From NCBI GenBank assembly GCA_934271245.1, contig CAKQQY010000001.1, forward strand, positions 1 through 64,000: a stretch of DNA of 64,000 nt. The letters run 5' to 3'. Below, one piece after another: positions 52,908 through 62,003 of this stretch (position 1 is its first letter; each line of letters opens with the position of its first letter). Made by a program: the position numbers and the translations under genes. The notes beneath the pieces were generated by a model. It saw only the letters and a program-made list of their open reading frames with translations, had not been told where the DNA came from and ran no database searches. Origin of the DNA: an uncultured Clostridia bacterium. GTDB taxonomy: Bacteria > Bacillota > Clostridia > Christensenellales > Borkfalkiaceae.

Positions 52908-54775
52908 TTGCATTCTCCTTTCGTACAGCGTTTGCAATTACATTTTTTAGGTTTAAGAATAACGGATAATCCGACGATTGCCGTTACGATTATTATACAA
53001 CCGAATACGAAAAAAATCAAGCCGTTCGGTTCGGATATTATTTTACCGAAAATATTTATTATCAAAGCGACTATATAACCCGTTAAAAACTCAAACGTCA
53101 ACATAAAAACAAAAGTTTTATTATCGTTTAGTTCTCTTTTTGCCTGCGCGACGGTCGCTATGCACGGAATCGACAACAAAACGAACGCCAAAAAAGCGTA
53201 AGCCGAATAAACGGTATCGAACAAAGCCGAAGGGTCGGAACAAACCAAAGATATGGTTTCGGCAACCGCTTCCCTTGCAAGTAAGCCGGATATTATAGCC
53301 ACGGAAGCCTGCCAGTTACCAAACCCGAGCGGATAAAAAATGAATTTTATCGCGTTACCGATTCCGTATAAAAAACTTTTCTCGGTCTGACCGTAAACGT
53401 AACCGCCGAAACCGAAATTTTGTAACAACCAAAGCAAAATCGAAATCGAGAAAATAACCGTTCCCGCTTTAAGCAAAAACTCTTTTAATCTGTCAAGCAA
53501 CAAAAAAATAACGCTTTTTACGTCGGGAATTCTGTATACCGGCATTTCCAGAAGAAAGCCTTTTTCTCCCCTTTTATCGTTACGGGCGCTTAAAATTTTA
53601 CCGCAGACGGCAACAACTAATATCCCCAACAAATACAACGAAGTAGCAATAAGGGCGCTACCGCCGAACAGTTGATAAGAAAGCCACCCGAAAACCGCGG
53701 CTTTTGCCCCGCAAGGCAAAAACGGCGACAAAATAATCGTCATAGCCCTTTCGTCTTCGTTTTCGATTATGCGCGCGGCGGTAATTCCCGTAACCGTACA
53801 ACCGCAAGATAATACCAACGGTATAACCGACTTTCCCCCAAGTCCGAACGATCTGAAAAACCTGTCTACGATAAAAGACACTCTCGCCATATATCCGCTC
53901 TCTTCAAGTAACGCGAGAAATAAATATAGCGCTATTAAATGCGGTAGAAATTCCGCAACCGTTCCTAACCCTTTACATATTGCGCTAAGAAGCGAAAGCC
54001 AAGGATTTCCGTCTCCTATTTTAGAAACGATTTTATCGAAAAGAGCAGAGATATTGCCGCTGAATATACCGCCGATTTTAAACGAGAAAAAGTACACGCA
54101 AAAAATTATGCCGATAAAAATAGGTAACCCGAAGATTTTGTTCGTTACGACGTTATCTATTTTTATCGTCAACTTTTCTTTTTTGTTTTCTGCCGTTTTT
54201 ACGCTTTCCTTTAAAATTTTTGAAATAAACGCAAATCTTTTTTCTTCTTCGCTTTCACCTGTTGTTTCGTATATTGTTATTTCGGGAACTTCCGTTATAG
54301 ACAACGCTTTTTCCATGAGCGCGTTCACGTTTTTATTTTTTCTTGCGGAGATAAGCACGACGGGAACGCCTAAATTTTCGGACAGTTTTTTCTCGTCGAT
54401 AACCGTTCCGCTTGCGGCGACTTCGTCCGCCATATTTATAGCCACCACCATCGGAACGGAATACTCTTTTAGAAGCAAAGTCAAATTCAAATGCCGCTCT
54501 AAATTCGTACCGTCCACAATGTTGATTATCACGTCAGGCTTATTGTTTTTTAAGTAATTGCAAGCGCAAATTTCGTCGGCGGAAATCGGCGAAAGAGAAT
54601 ATACGCCGGGTAAGTCGGCTATTTTAACGCTTTTATCACGTTTATACGTTCCACAACCTTCATCTACCGTTACGCCCGTTCTGTTACCCGTTCTGCGGTG
54701 CAACCCCGTAAGCAAATTGAAAAGCGTGGTTTTACCCGAATTAGGGTTACCTATAAGCGCAATATTTTTATTCAT
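52871..54775 (-). CDS. feoB: Ferrous iron transporter FeoB with cysteine-rich tail
   Basis: Imports Fe(II) across the membrane. The 634-aa protein has the N-terminal G domain (G1 GNPNSGKTT at 8-16, G3 DLPGVYSL at about 54, G4 NMAD), a linker, and the membrane part with two Gate regions (LPCGAKAAVFGWL and LLAREAVAETISL). After the last helix comes a tail with five cysteines: C612, C614, C617, C622 and C624. This resembles the separate FeoB-associated cysteine-rich protein of other Bacillota, here joined to FeoB. It overlaps feoA by 8 bp. Confidence 0.95.
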   Translation of the reverse strand: MNKNIALIGNPNSGKTTLFNLLTGLHRRTGNRTGVTVDEGCGTYKRDKSVKIADLPGVYSLSPISADEICACNYLKNNKPDVIINIVDGTNLERHLNLTLLLKEYSVPMVVAINMADEVAASGTVIDEKKLSENLGVPVVLISARKNKNVNALMEKALSITEVPEITIYETTGESEEEKRFAFISKILKESVKTAENKKEKLTIKIDNVVTNKIFGLPIFIGIIFCVYFFSFKIGGIFSGNISALFDKIVSKIGDGNPWLSLLSAICKGLGTVAEFLPHLIALYLFLALLEESGYMARVSFIVDRFFRSFGLGGKSVIPLVLSCGCTVTGITAARIIENEDERAMTIILSPFLPCGAKAAVFGWLSYQLFGGSALIATSLYLLGILVVAVCGKILSARNDKRGEKGFLLEMPVYRIPDVKSVIFLLLDRLKEFLLKAGTVIFSISILLWLLQNFGFGGYVYGQTEKSFLYGIGNAIKFIFYPLGFGNWQASVAIISGLLAREAVAETISLVCSDPSALFDTVYSAYAFLAFVLLSIPCIATVAQAKRELNDNKTFVFMLTFEFLTGYIVALIINIFGKIISEPNGLIFFVFGCIIIVTAIVGLSVILKPKKCNCKRCTKGECKCKITVKRNTTI

Positions 54776-54992
54776 ATTCCACCTCGATATCTGCGGCGTT
54801 CTTTTTGCGAATTGCCATAAAAAAGCCTCTGCCGTAAATCTGCATGGGGTCGCCGAGCGGAGAAAATCTTATCACCTTAATTTTAGTATTCTCGATTAAC
54901 CCCATAAAAGAAAGTCGAGCCTTAAAACCGTTTTCGCCGTTTATTTTTTTTATAATAAGCCTGTCGCCTGCCTTTGCTTCAGATAATACCAT
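54768..54992 (-). CDS. feoA: FeoA-domain protein
   Basis: A 74-aa SH3-like protein that aids FeoB, with the FeoA pattern AGDRLIIKKING, RLSFMGLIENTKIKVIRFSPLGDPMQI and a final IEVEYE strand. It lies at the head of the feo operon and overlaps feoB by 8 bp. Upstream, AAAATAGTTTT precedes the ATG with no clear ribosome-binding site. I found no Fur-type palindrome in the short spacer 54993-55025, although AT-richness could hide one. Confidence 0.92.
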   Translation of the reverse strand: MVLSEAKAGDRLIIKKINGENGFKARLSFMGLIENTKIKVIRFSPLGDPMQIYGRGFFMAIRKKNAADIEVEYE

Positions 54993-55025
54993 AAAACTAT
55001 TTTATTTTGCTTATAAAAAAAATAA

Positions 55026-55049
55026 AACGGGATTTACAAAAATCCCGTT
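55026..55049 (-). terminator. Second tandem terminator after the pilin gene
   Basis: AACGGGATTT/AAATCCCGTT stem with 4-nt loop, followed on the minus strand by TTTTATTTTTTTT. Placed right before feoA, it insulates the feo operon from the pilus operon. Confidence 0.85.
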
Positions 55050-55056
55050 AAAATAT

Positions 55057-55086
55057 AAAAACTCTCCCTGTGCGGGGAGAGTTTTT
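55057..55086 (-). terminator. First terminator after the pilin gene
   Basis: ACTCTCCC/GGGAGAGT stem extended by A/T pairs, 6-nt loop, T run on the minus strand. It starts 15 bases past the pilin stop. Confidence 0.9.
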
Positions 55087-55101
55087 GTTTATTCAATATT
55101 A

Positions 55102-55467
55102 TTAAGCGCCGTAGGTAATGTTAAGAGTTAAAACGCCGTTCGTAACAGAACCCGTATTTGCCAACGCAGTGTGACCGGTGGTAGTATTAACAGCATTAGT
55201 ATAAAACTGACCGTCTACAACGTCAAAATGATAACCGTTGCAAGTAATGCAAGCGTCTACTTTAGAAGCGTCAAAACCGGTTTTCGTAACTTCTTCCGAA
55301 AGCCATACGTCGTAAGCCGCTTTCGCTTCCTTCATCGCTTTGGATTCGTTAGCCTTATCGACAACGTTAGAGAACGTAGGAATAAGAACAGCCGCGAGAA
55401 TAGCGATTACCGCTATAACGACTACAAGTTCTACGATAGTAAAACCTTTCTTGTTAAACTTTTTCAT
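55102..55467 (-). CDS. Main type IV pilin-like protein
   Basis: A 121-aa prepilin. The leader KKFNKKG is cut after G8; the mature chain starts FTIVE with the conserved glutamate at +5 (E13), followed by the hydrophobic helix to about residue 32 and a small globular domain with a CITC pair near 73-76. It is the last gene of the pilus operon, directly before two tandem terminators. Its strong ribosome-binding site (AAGGAG) fits a protein made in large amounts, so it is probably the main subunit. Confidence 0.92.
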   Translation of the reverse strand: MKKFNKKGFTIVELVVVIAVIAILAAVLIPTFSNVVDKANESKAMKEAKAAYDVWLSEEVTKTGFDASKVDACITCNGYHFDVVDGQFYTNAVNTTTGHTALANTGSVTNGVLTLNITYGA

Positions 55468-55508
55468 TATAGTTTCTCCTTATGTTTCGGTTATATAACC
55501 GTTTTTTC

Positions 55509-55673
55509 TTATTTATTATTCGTTTCGGCGGTCTTTTCTTCGTTCATCGCTTTAAAGCAATCGTCGCAATAAAAGTCGTCGCCAACCTTATGACCTTTCC
55601 AAAGGTTAAAAGATTTTATCGAAATATCTTTGCCGCATTTTTTGCATTTCATTTCTTCCGAATATTTTATCAT
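55509..55673 (-). CDS. Small zinc-ribbon protein in the pilus operon
   Basis: A 54-aa protein with two CxxC pairs, CKKC near residues 10-13 and CDDC near 36-39, spaced as in a small LIM-like or rubredoxin-like zinc ribbon. I start at the ATG at 55671-55673, which has AAGGAG eight bases ahead; the longer frame has no such site. It lies between pilB and the pilin gene. I know no function; a regulator or folding partner is possible. Confidence 0.7.
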   Translation of the reverse strand: MIKYSEEMKCKKCGKDISIKSFNLWKGHKVGDDFYCDDCFKAMNEEKTAETNNK

Positions 55674-55782
55674 AAACTTTACTCCTTGAAAAAAACTTTT
55701 CAACTGAATTTTACTTTTAATATTATTACACAACCGTACATAAAAGTCAATAAAATTACATCGAAAAACAAATTTTTTACTT

Positions 55783-57471
55783 TTATTCGATACTTAAAGC
55801 CATCAATTCTTCAATACTCGTATCTCCGCTCAAAACCAGCCTTTTGCACGAATCCCACAACGTAACGAGTCCGTTGTCCAAAGAAATTTCACGCAGTTCT
55901 TCAATATTATGCGTGTTAACGATATCGTTTTTAACGCCTTTATCTATACGCATAATCTCGTGAACGGCTGTTCTTCCTTTATATCCCGTATGATTACAAT
56001 ACTGACACCCCTGCGCGTGATAAATATACGCAGGCTTTGTTAATCCCAGCGTTTTCATTTCCTGCGCGGTGGTTTTAAGTTTCTTTTTACATGCCGGGCA
56101 AAGTTTTTTTACAAGTCTTTGCGCGATTACGCCGACCAGAGCGTCTGCCAAAAGATAATCGGGTATCTTCATATCTTCAAGTCTTGTAATTGCCCCCGGG
56201 GCGTCGTTCGTGTGTAGCGTACTGAAAACCAAGTGTCCGGTTATAGCCGCTCTGACCGCTATTTCGGCGGTTTCTTCGTCACGGATTTCCCCTATCATTA
56301 TTACGTCGGGGTCCTGACGCAATATAGATCTTAACGCAGTAGCGAACGTCAGATTCGCTTTTACGTTTACCTGCGTTTGCGTAATCCCGTGCATAGTATA
56401 TTCAACGGGGTCTTCTACCGTGACGATATTTACGTCGGTTTTATTGATTTCTTTTAAAAAGGAATAAAGCGTGGTAGATTTACCGCAACCCGTGGGGCCC
56501 GTCAACAAAATTATACCGTGAGGACTTGCGAGCATTTTATCGACCAGAACGTTTTCTTCTTCGGTAAAACCTAAATCTTTACGGGTAAACTTAAAAGAAG
56601 TTTTATCCAGAATACGGATAACGAATTTTTCGCCGTAAACAGACGGAAGCGTAGAAACACGGAAATCGTATTCTTCGCCGCCGACGGTAACGTTTATTCT
56701 GCCGTCCTGCGGAATACGTCTTTCCGCTATATCGATTCCGGACATAATTTTGATTCTCGCGCAAATCGCAGGAAACGCGCTTATCGGGAAAGTCGTACGT
56801 TCCTGTAACTCTCCGTCTATACGGTAACGCACTCTGACAAACTTTTCGAATGGTTCTATATGAATATCGCTCGCTCTCGACGGAATTGCTTCCTTTATAA
56901 TCGAATCGACAAGTCTTACGCCGGGGTTATCAACCGTGTCCGCGATATAATCTTCGTTTTTCGCGGCAGCCTTTTTCAGTTCCGAAATGTTTTGTTCGTC
57001 GTCGCGGTGCAAATCGGTCAGCGCGGTTTTCATAGATTTTTCCGCCGAGAAAGTATCTATCCTTTTTTCGATAGAAGTTTCGGTAGTCAAAACCATATCT
57101 ATCGGGCAGTCGAAAAACGCCGTCAACGCCGATTTCGAATTAACGTTAAGGGGTTCAGCCACGGCAACGATAAGCACTCCGTTTTCATCGATAAAGACGG
57201 GCAAAAACTTGTTTTTCTTCATATAATCCGAAGAAAAATTTTCCGAAAGAGTTTTATCTACCCGCAACATATCGAGTTCGACAGATGGAATTTTATAATA
57301 TTCCGATAACGCGTCAAGTTCGTTCGATTCGGTAACGTAATCGTTGTCAAGCAGATATTTTCTCACGGAAACGCCGTTCTTTTTTGCGCCTTCTTTTATC
57401 GAACCGACGTCTTTTCTTTGTATTAAATTTTTCTTAACGAATACGTTAAGCAAAATATCGTCTGAAATCAT
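55783..57471 (-). CDS. pilB: Type IV pilus assembly ATPase PilB/GspE
   Basis: Powers pilus extension from the cytoplasm. The 562-aa protein has the MshEN-type N-terminal domain (about 5-145), Walker A GPTGCGKST at 325-333, Asp box TVEDPVEYTM, Walker B DPDVIMIGEIRD near 388-398, His box GHLVFSTLHTNDA and the tetracysteine zinc site C458, C461, C489 and C492. The zinc site and N-terminal domain fit PilB or GspE and not the retraction motor PilT. No pilT lies in this cluster. It starts 13 bp past the pilC stop. Confidence 0.94.
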   Translation of the reverse strand: MISDDILLNVFVKKNLIQRKDVGSIKEGAKKNGVSVRKYLLDNDYVTESNELDALSEYYKIPSVELDMLRVDKTLSENFSSDYMKKNKFLPVFIDENGVLIVAVAEPLNVNSKSALTAFFDCPIDMVLTTETSIEKRIDTFSAEKSMKTALTDLHRDDEQNISELKKAAAKNEDYIADTVDNPGVRLVDSIIKEAIPSRASDIHIEPFEKFVRVRYRIDGELQERTTFPISAFPAICARIKIMSGIDIAERRIPQDGRINVTVGGEEYDFRVSTLPSVYGEKFVIRILDKTSFKFTRKDLGFTEEENVLVDKMLASPHGIILLTGPTGCGKSTTLYSFLKEINKTDVNIVTVEDPVEYTMHGITQTQVNVKANLTFATALRSILRQDPDVIMIGEIRDEETAEIAVRAAITGHLVFSTLHTNDAPGAITRLEDMKIPDYLLADALVGVIAQRLVKKLCPACKKKLKTTAQEMKTLGLTKPAYIYHAQGCQYCNHTGYKGRTAVHEIMRIDKGVKNDIVNTHNIEELREISLDNGLVTLWDSCKRLVLSGDTSIEELMALSIE

Positions 57472-57484
57472 AGTGATTATCCTT

Positions 57485-58690
57485 TTATAGCGTCATCATA
57501 TCGAGTATAGGCGAGTAAACGGCAATAAACATTACGCCGACGACTACGCCTAAAATCAACAACATAACGGGTTGTATTTTCGCCGCTGCAGAAGTCAGGG
57601 CGCTTTCTACAAGGTCGTCGTAAAACGAGCACGACCTTTTAAGCACGTCGTCAAGCGACGCGGTTCTTTCGCCTACCGATATCATTTGCAACATTATAGG
57701 CGGAAACAAATTGTAGTTTTCAAACGCGATAGAAAGCGGCAATCCCATTCGGATATCTTCCGCAGCCATTTTAAAACGCTTTTCGACGTCTTTGTTTTCA
57801 AATACTATCGTAACCGCGTCAAGCGCGTCGTTTACGTCCATACCGCTCGAAAGCAACAATCCGAATCCCCTGGCAAACCTTGCCGTTATAAGGTTTACGT
57901 TGATTTTTTTAAATATCGGGAAATTAACTTTAATCCAATCGTAAATATATCTTCCCCTTTCCGTTTTCCCGAACAGGAACAACAAAACCGCCAGCACCAC
58001 TATTCCCGCAAGCAGATAAAGCCAGTAATTCAGCAAAAAGTCTGACATAGTAAATATAACTTTCGAAAATCCTTGTTCGGGTATACCTAAATCGCTAAGG
58101 GTTTTCCTGAAAGTCGGGATAACGTAGGTAAGCATCAATATAACTATACCTATCATCATGCAGAAAAGGAAAATCGGGTAAGCGAACGCCGTTTTTACCT
58201 TTCTTTTAAGAGCGCGATCCTTTTCATAATAATCGGCGAGCGAAGCCATTACTTCGTCGAGTCTGCCGCTGTTTTCACCGATTTTAATCATCGAGTGGAA
58301 AAAGTTCGGGAACACGTTTTTATGCTTTGCCAAAGCGTCGGAAAGCATCTGCCCGCCTTTTACGTCGTCGTATACGACGTTTAACAAAGACTTAAAATAA
58401 TTCGAAAAATTCTGTTCTTTTAATATTTCTATAGCGTCTAATAAAGATATGCCCGAATTAAGCATTATCGAATACTGACGACAAAAAAGCGTCAATTCGG
58501 AAATGTTTACCTTGCCCGTTCCGAGAGTGAAAAAAGCCGAGGGCGTTTTACCCGTATACAGTTTTGCCGAAACGAGATACAAACCTTGTCTTGAAAGTTG
58601 TACTGCAAGGTCGTCTTCGTCTTTCGCGAGAAAGTAACCTTTCTTTTTTTCTTTATTATTATTTAACGCAACGTATTTATATTGTTTCAT
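57485..58690 (-). CDS. pilC: Inner-membrane platform protein PilC/GspF
   Basis: A 401-aa polytopic protein with the two repeated GspF domains: the first around residues 60-190 (ELTLFCRQYSIMLNSGISLLDAI... MIKIGENSGRLDEVM), the second around 260-390 (TARFARGFGLLLSSGMDVNDAL... MISVGERTASLDDVL), each followed by membrane helices. It is the platform on which PilB acts. It lies 8 bp downstream of the prepilin peptidase gene. Confidence 0.94.
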   Translation of the reverse strand: MKQYKYVALNNNKEKKKGYFLAKDEDDLAVQLSRQGLYLVSAKLYTGKTPSAFFTLGTGKVNISELTLFCRQYSIMLNSGISLLDAIEILKEQNFSNYFKSLLNVVYDDVKGGQMLSDALAKHKNVFPNFFHSMIKIGENSGRLDEVMASLADYYEKDRALKRKVKTAFAYPIFLFCMMIGIVILMLTYVIPTFRKTLSDLGIPEQGFSKVIFTMSDFLLNYWLYLLAGIVVLAVLLFLFGKTERGRYIYDWIKVNFPIFKKINVNLITARFARGFGLLLSSGMDVNDALDAVTIVFENKDVEKRFKMAAEDIRMGLPLSIAFENYNLFPPIMLQMISVGERTASLDDVLKRSCSFYDDLVESALTSAAAKIQPVMLLILGVVVGVMFIAVYSPILDMMTL

Positions 58691-58698
58691 CTGTTCAC

Positions 58699-59499
58699 CT
58701 ATACGCTTAAAATCTGGGAAGTGTAAAAATCTATTATAACGTTTCCGAAAAACAGCGAAATAATCAAACCCGCTACCAAAAACGGCGCAAACGGTATTTC
58801 TCTGCTCTCTTTTTCCTTAATTTTCTTTATTATCATAAATACGCTGCCGCTTATCGAAGCGATTAAAACGGTAAGCAATAATTTTTGCCATCCTAAAAGC
58901 AAACCGTACACAATAAGAAGTTTAACGTCGCCACCGCCCAAAGCGTCTTTTTTTAACCATGCTTTACCGATTAATGCGATTCCGATAAAAATTATCGCAG
59001 CGGCGCCGAAACCGATAAGGTGCGAAACGTAATCGTATTCAGTATCGCAAAAAATCGCCAGAACCGCAAACGGCAACGTTATAAAATGAAATCTGTCGGG
59101 AATAATCATATGCTCTATATCAATAAAAAACACGCATATGCTTATCGACGATACTATCATCGCGATTACGGCGTAAACCGCGTTATCGTGAAATACGTAA
59201 ACGCTTAAAAGCCATAACAAAGCGTTAAGGATTTCAACGGCGGTATATCTGAAAGAAATTTTCTCTTTACACGAGCGACATTTTCCGCCTAAAATAATAT
59301 AAGAGATAACGGGAATATTATCGTACCACTTTATTTTGCGTCCGCATTTCGGGCAATGCGAAGCAGGCGTCGCCAGACTCATCGCTAGCGGAACGCGATA
59401 TATTACCACGTTCAGAAAACTGCCTACGCATAAACCGATTATTCCGCTTAAAATGTACGTCACTACAAGATAGTAACCTTCGGGGATTGCATAAATCAT
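58699..59499 (-). CDS. pilD: Prepilin peptidase/N-methyltransferase
   Basis: A 266-aa membrane aspartic protease that cuts prepilin leaders and methylates the new N-terminus. The methyltransferase zinc loop is complete with C49, C52, C74 and C77. The two catalytic aspartates are D127 in FIDIEHMIIPD and D191 in LGGGDVK. About eight helices. It would process the four pilin-like proteins coded around it. Confidence 0.95.
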   Translation of the reverse strand: MIYAIPEGYYLVVTYILSGIIGLCVGSFLNVVIYRVPLAMSLATPASHCPKCGRKIKWYDNIPVISYIILGGKCRSCKEKISFRYTAVEILNALLWLLSVYVFHDNAVYAVIAMIVSSISICVFFIDIEHMIIPDRFHFITLPFAVLAIFCDTEYDYVSHLIGFGAAAIIFIGIALIGKAWLKKDALGGGDVKLLIVYGLLLGWQKLLLTVLIASISGSVFMIIKKIKEKESREIPFAPFLVAGLIISLFFGNVIIDFYTSQILSV

Positions 59500-59513
59500 C
59501 TTTTCCCGTTCCC

Positions 59514-60665
59514 TTAAAAAACGTTAAACCCGTTATCGTTATTAAACAAAGAACCGCCGTAACAAGACAAATCGGTAAAAATCTTCTCGTCGAGATTGTT
59601 TAATTGCGCGGAACAAAAGGAAATCGATTCTTTGTAGTTCTCGTTTAATTTATCGATAATAAATTCGTACTCTTTATCTACGTTCACGTATATAAAAGAC
59701 GGGTTAATAAGAGAAACGATTTTCTCGTTATCGTATATATACCTATAAATCCACTCTGCGAAAGTTTTAAGATTAGTTGCAAATACGTCCTGTTCGTCCG
59801 CGGTAGCGGCAACAAGTCTTTCCGCTTGCTTTCTCCGAATTTTTTTTGCAGCCTTATCGTAATAAAGTTCTTCTTTGTCGGAATTTTCGTCCAGACCGTT
59901 ATCGTACGCTATCTCGTTTGATAAAGCGTTTATATACGCTTTTAACACCGCAGTTTCGGCGGCGGTATGATGAATAACGTCGTTAACGTTTACTACGTTT
60001 TCGCTTTTCAGCAAGGAAACGCCGAAAGGAATGGTTGCGCCGCAAACAGCGTTTCCGTCATATACGAATATCAGTTTCGTATCGTCTTTTTTTACGTCGG
60101 CAAATATATATCCTTTCTTCGAGTCTTTACGGAAATTTCCGAATGCTTTAATCGTTGCTTCCGACGAAACGACGCACGCGTTTACCCCTATCTTTGCCGC
60201 AGCGCACGCCGCTTTCAATTTCATAACCCTTTCGGCTTTTATTCCGCTGACAAAATAAGTGTTGGCATTTTTATTCTTAAGCGCGCAGAACGATTTAATA
60301 AACAAATCTTTTCTGTTTTTATATAATCCGCATAAAGAAATCTCAAGAGTATTTTTTATATTTTTCCCTGCAATTACGGGTACTTCTACACAATCGGTTA
60401 CGACTGCTGTTTCGGGAAAAACGACGTTTACCCGAATTTTGTTTATACCGTTATTTTTTGCAAAATTTAAAATATCCGCCACTAACGTTTTATAAAACTC
60501 GTCTAAATAAGAATTAAACGAGCATGGGCGTTCTTCTATTACGGTTTTTCCATTCGCTTCGGTCGTCAGTTTTATAATGCCTGTTTGAAAATCAAAACAA
60601 ACAGTTATTAAGTTTTTGCTTTTAAATAAAGCGGAATTATTAAAAAACATATCAGTTAAGCTCAT
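59514..60665 (-). CDS. PilM-like actin-fold protein
   Basis: A 383-aa cytoplasmic protein with a weak actin-ATPase pattern: VCFDFQTGIIKLTT near the N-terminus, VFPETAVVTDCVEVPVI, and GYIFADVKKDDTKLIFVYDGN near 195. PilM couples the pilus motor to inner-membrane partners (PilN, PilO); no gene for either is seen here. Position between the pilin-like genes and pilD supports the call, sequence alone would not. Its start overlaps the stop of the preceding gene (ATGA). Confidence 0.7.
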   Translation of the reverse strand: MSLTDMFFNNSALFKSKNLITVCFDFQTGIIKLTTEANGKTVIEERPCSFNSYLDEFYKTLVADILNFAKNNGINKIRVNVVFPETAVVTDCVEVPVIAGKNIKNTLEISLCGLYKNRKDLFIKSFCALKNKNANTYFVSGIKAERVMKLKAACAAAKIGVNACVVSSEATIKAFGNFRKDSKKGYIFADVKKDDTKLIFVYDGNAVCGATIPFGVSLLKSENVVNVNDVIHHTAAETAVLKAYINALSNEIAYDNGLDENSDKEELYYDKAAKKIRRKQAERLVAATADEQDVFATNLKTFAEWIYRYIYDNEKIVSLINPSFIYVNVDKEYEFIIDKLNENYKESISFCSAQLNNLDEKIFTDLSCYGGSLFNNDNGFNVF

Positions 60666-61048
60666 ATTATTTTTCTCCAGCGTAAAACCGTAACCCCGTC
60701 GGACGATTTCCGCACGGCAACGTTAAATCCGTCGTTATTCTCGTTATGTCTTGCCGTCAGTTCGTATATCTCGTCCGTTCCGTCGTCTGTTATTGTGACG
60801 GTAACGGCGTAATCCCCGCTGACAGAAGAACCTTCTTCGGCGGAATTTGCTTTTACGTCTTTAATAAATTCTTCGCCCATCTTCGAAAGATAAACGCTAT
60901 CTTCAAACTTTTTATTATAGACGTTTGCTTTGTTCATGCCGAAAACGTTTACGGAAGCAATCAGCGTTATCAAAGACGATATAACCAGCATAAATAAAAT
61001 CGCCGACTCTATCGCCGAGCCTTTTCTGTTTTTAAATAGCCTTTTCAT
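60662..61048 (-). CDS. Pilin-like minor subunit (PilX-type N-terminus)
   Basis: A 128-aa protein. A short basic leader KRLFKNRKG is followed by SAIESAILFMLVISSLITL. If cut after G10, the glutamate is at +4, not +5; if after K9, it is at +5. This makes it an unusual prepilin or a PilX/TadE-like membrane protein. The rest is a small soluble domain. It overlaps the next pilin gene upstream by 17 bp and the PilM-like gene downstream by 4 bp. Confidence 0.7.
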   Translation of the reverse strand: MKRLFKNRKGSAIESAILFMLVISSLITLIASVNVFGMNKANVYNKKFEDSVYLSKMGEEFIKDVKANSAEEGSSVSGDYAVTVTITDDGTDEIYELTARHNENNDGFNVAVRKSSDGVTVLRWRKII

Positions 61049-61424
61049 ATTCTACGTTAATAAAAACTTTGTCCGGAAGTCTTTTCCCGACGGCGGTAAA
61101 CACGTTGGCATCGAAGTCAACCGTAATTACCAGTTCGACGAAGTTATCCGAATACGCAAATCGGTTACCCTCGACGACAAATTTATCCTTGAAAGAAAGT
61201 TCGTTAAACCTTTCGTCGAATTCCGTTTTAGTATCTGCAAATTTATATAATTCTAATACCGTTTCGGTATACGAGCGCGTTTCCGCGCAGGAAACGGTTT
61301 TTAACGACGATATACTCGACGCTTTAACGATTGTAAGTGCAGATAACGAAACTATCAGAATTACCGCAAGCGAAATTATTACTTCCGCTATCGAAAACCC
61401 TTTTTTGTCTTTCACGAAGTCCAT
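61032..61424 (-). CDS. Minor pilin-like protein (130 aa)
   Basis: Type III prepilin signal: KDKKG cut after G9, mature start FSIAE with glutamate E14 at +5, then a hydrophobic helix to about residue 33. A short globular domain follows. It probably primes or caps the pilus. One base separates it from the stop of the 174-aa gene upstream. Confidence 0.85.
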   Translation of the reverse strand: MDFVKDKKGFSIAEVIISLAVILIVSLSALTIVKASSISSLKTVSCAETRSYTETVLELYKFADTKTEFDERFNELSFKDKFVVEGNRFAYSDNFVELVITVDFDANVFTAVGKRLPDKVFINVEYEKAI

Positions 61425-61425
61425 A

Positions 61426-61950
61426 TCATTCCCCCGTTACTTGCGCCGAAAAGACTTTTTTTATAAAGTCTGTGTTTTTATTAGTTTCCGATGACGGTCT
61501 GCCATAAGTCACGTTACATTTAATCGCGTGACGCGTATTTATCGAATCCGTTCCCGAAATAACGCTGAAAGTCATTACCTTTACCGCTTTAACGCTTTTG
61601 GAAACGGCGGTCCCGTTCGGCAAAACGTAAAGTATTTCGCTTTCGTTTAATTTATAATACGCGATCGAAGCACCGCCTTTATACACGTTTATCTCATTTA
61701 AATTAACCTTGAATTCATATTCGCTATCGTCGTAAAACCCGATAAAATTACCGAAAGATTCCTGAGCAAAGCCTATATCGTCGGAAACGGCATTGTTTTC
61801 GTTCACGATTTTCCCTTGAGCGGAAACGGTTAAAGTAAAAGAAACGGTCATTACCGCAACGATAGCCAGAACGGCGATAACGATACATATTTCGGCAATG
61901 GTATTTCCTTTTTTTAACGTATTCGTTTTTCTCGATTCCGCCGAAACCAT
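61426..61950 (-). CDS. Minor pilin-like protein (174 aa)
   Basis: First gene of the pilus operon. The leader is long (15 residues, ending LKKG); the mature start is NTIAE, with asparagine instead of phenylalanine at +1 and glutamate E20 at +5, followed by IVIAVLAIVAVMTVSFTL. The globular domain is beta-rich. GGCGGT precedes the ATG and a good promoter lies 54 bases upstream. Confidence 0.85.
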   Translation of the reverse strand: MVSAESRKTNTLKKGNTIAEICIVIAVLAIVAVMTVSFTLTVSAQGKIVNENNAVSDDIGFAQESFGNFIGFYDDSEYEFKVNLNEINVYKGGASIAYYKLNESEILYVLPNGTAVSKSVKAVKVMTFSVISGTDSINTRHAIKCNVTYGRPSSETNKNTDFIKKVFSAQVTGE

Positions 61951-62003
61951 TTTTTTACCGCCTGTATTTCTTTTTAAGATTAAACTTTTCCTTTTACTTT
62001 TCT

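Noticed and set aside
53769..54557. Plus-strand frame of 262 aa opposite feoB
   Set aside because: Shadow of feoB; no start signal, no domain.
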